The notes beneath the pieces are model-generated. The model did no database searches and was not told the origin of the DNA. It saw only the letters and a list, made by a program, of their open reading frames with translations. From an uncultured Pelagibacteraceae bacterium (GTDB lineage Bacteria; Pseudomonadota; Alphaproteobacteria; Pelagibacterales; Pelagibacteraceae), in the NCBI GenBank assembly GCA_902588585.1, contig CACIPQ010000001.1:62001-126000 (forward strand): a stretch of DNA of 64,000 bases, in the 5' to 3' direction. Both the position numbers and the translations under genes were made by a program. Shown here in pieces: positions 63,068 through 64,000 of this stretch. How positions within the stretch are numbered: position 1 is the stretch's first letter; each line of letters begins with the position of its first letter.

Positions 63068-64000
63068 TCATTTGTCTTTAAGAAGATCGAACCAGATTTT
63101 GGTAGCACGGCTAATTTTTTTTGGTGTCCATACAGGTGCATTCTTCCAATAACCTATGTTTTCTAGAAGGTTTTTAACTCCCTTGTTTATAGAAACTTTT
63201 GGTCTCCAATTAAGTTCTTTTTTAATTTTATTTATATTGGCTAAAGATCTATAAGGTTCGCCAGGTCTTTTTGGAATATTAATCCTCTTTCCACCAATTA
63301 ATTTAACCAATGTATTAACCTTAATTTCTTTTCCGCCTGCAACATTGTAAATTTTACCAACTCTTTTAGAATAAGCTGCTTTGATTATAGCATCAGTCAG
63401 ATCTTTTATATGCAAAAAGTCCCTAGTTTGATTCCCGTCTCCAACAACAGTTAAAGGTTTTTTGGCAATTTTTTGAGCTAAGAAAACTCCGAAAACAGCT
63501 CCATAAGTTCCGCTTGTTCTAGATTTTGGTCCATAAATATTAAAAAATCTAAGAGATATAGTTGGTAATTTAAATACCTTATTAAAATGCTGAACCAATT
63601 CCTCTCCTTGCCATTTTGTTAAAGCATAAGGGTACATGGGTTTTATTTTTTCATTTTCGTTTGTAGGAAATTTTTTAGGAAACCCATAACAACTTGCTGA
63701 AGCTGCATAAATAAGCTTTTTTATTTTACTTTGTCTTGAGGCTTGCAACACATTAAATGTGCCAATTACATTTGATTTAAAATATTTATCTGGATTCTCA
63801 ATGCTTGGTACAATATCTGCTAAACCAGCCATATGAAAAACATAATCTACTTTGGAAAAATATTTTTTTATTTTTTGGTAATTTGAAATATCGACATTTA
63901 CTATTTTTAGATTTTTCTTTGAATGATCTTTTAAATTTGATCTTCTACCGGTACTAAAATTATCTAGGACAATAACTTTGTGTTTCTTTTTAATGAGAAG
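63068..64000 (-). CDS. NAD-dependent epimerase/dehydratase (partial, N-terminus missing)
   Basis: An extended SDR truncated by the window edge. An ATG at 63832 exists, but the frame stays open to 64000 and the added 56 codons (IVLDNFSTGRRSNLK, NVDISNYQKI, YVFHMAGLADI) match the usual first third of GalE-like enzymes, so the real start is beyond the window. YPYALTKWQGEEL has the Tyr and Lys; LRFFNIYGPKSRTSG is typical. It is a UDP-sugar epimerase or dehydratase. The nearby kinase fusion suggests shared sugar activation. Confidence 0.87.
   Translation of the reverse strand, partial: LLIKKKHKVIVLDNFSTGRRSNLKDHSKKNLKIVNVDISNYQKIKKYFSKVDYVFHMAGLADIVPSIENPDKYFKSNVIGTFNVLQASRQSKIKKLIYAASASCYGFPKKFPTNENEKIKPMYPYALTKWQGEELVQHFNKVFKLPTISLRFFNIYGPKSRTSGTYGAVFGVFLAQKIAKKPLTVVGDGNQTRDFLHIKDLTDAIIKAAYSKRVGKIYNVAGGKEIKVNTLVKLIGGKRINIPKRPGEPYRSLANINKIKKELNWRPKVSINKGVKNLLENIGYWKNAPVWTPKKISRATKIWFDLLKDK

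Overview
The window is a very AT-rich, tightly packed stretch of bacterial chromosome. It looks like an alphaproteobacterium of the SAR11 (Candidatus Pelagibacter) type: minimal spacers, many 4-nt start/stop overlaps, weak Shine-Dalgarno sequences, and a gene order of tRNA-Val, 5S rRNA, rpmJ, then the pnt transhydrogenase genes. From memory, SAR11 isolates carry a large hypervariable island between their 16S-23S genes and a detached 5S gene. The layout here fits that, but the 16S-23S end is outside the window. No database was searched; assignments rest on motifs and family memory.

Layout. (1) 1-2232, minus strand: conserved core, pntB (cut by the window edge), pntAB, pntAA and rpmJ. (2) 2242-2495: 5S rRNA with its own consensus-like promoter, and tRNA-Val(GAC). 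(3) 2507-64000: one surface-glycan island of about 58 genes, all on the minus strand except one (22028-23143). The last gene is cut by the window end.

Island contents from left to right. 2507-6604 holds three glycosyltransferases, a phosphosugar isomerase and a kinase/nucleotidyltransferase fusion. 6669-9275 is a vitamin B12 cassette: a cobalamin riboswitch, a BtuB-like TonB-dependent receptor and a small DUF6580-like membrane protein. 9308-21966 holds two B12-binding radical SAM proteins, a SPASM-type radical SAM protein, KdsB- and NeuA-like cytidylyltransferases and a fused aldolase. 23133-36517 is a nonulosonic (pseudaminic-type) acid block: PseB, PseC, a PseG-methyltransferase fusion, a SpsF-like cytidylyltransferase, a NeuB/PseI synthase, WbqC, an aminotransferase, a PIG-L deacetylase, and a third B12 radical SAM protein coupled to an amidohydrolase. 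36519-46860 holds TIGR04372-type glycosyltransferases (one frameshifted), the only ABC exporter seen, a WbuC cupin, a sugar C-methyltransferase-like protein and a fourth B12 radical SAM protein. 46922-58313 has two thiamine-diphosphate enzyme pairs (split transketolase and E1 alpha/beta) around a 'sporadic carbohydrate cluster' with 2OG oxygenase-like proteins, a NUDIX hydrolase and a Gfo/Idh oxidoreductase. 58306-64000 has tandem DegT aminotransferases, two sugar epimerases and a nucleotidyltransferase-PfkB fusion in an order opposite to HldE.

Taken together, the island appears to encode activated, heavily modified sugars (a nonulosonic acid, amino sugars, perhaps branched or higher-carbon sugars), their assembly, and their export by one PglK/MsbA-like transporter. 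The most interesting proposal is that a riboswitch-controlled B12 uptake cassette lies in the same island as four putative B12-binding radical SAM enzymes that would use the cofactor.
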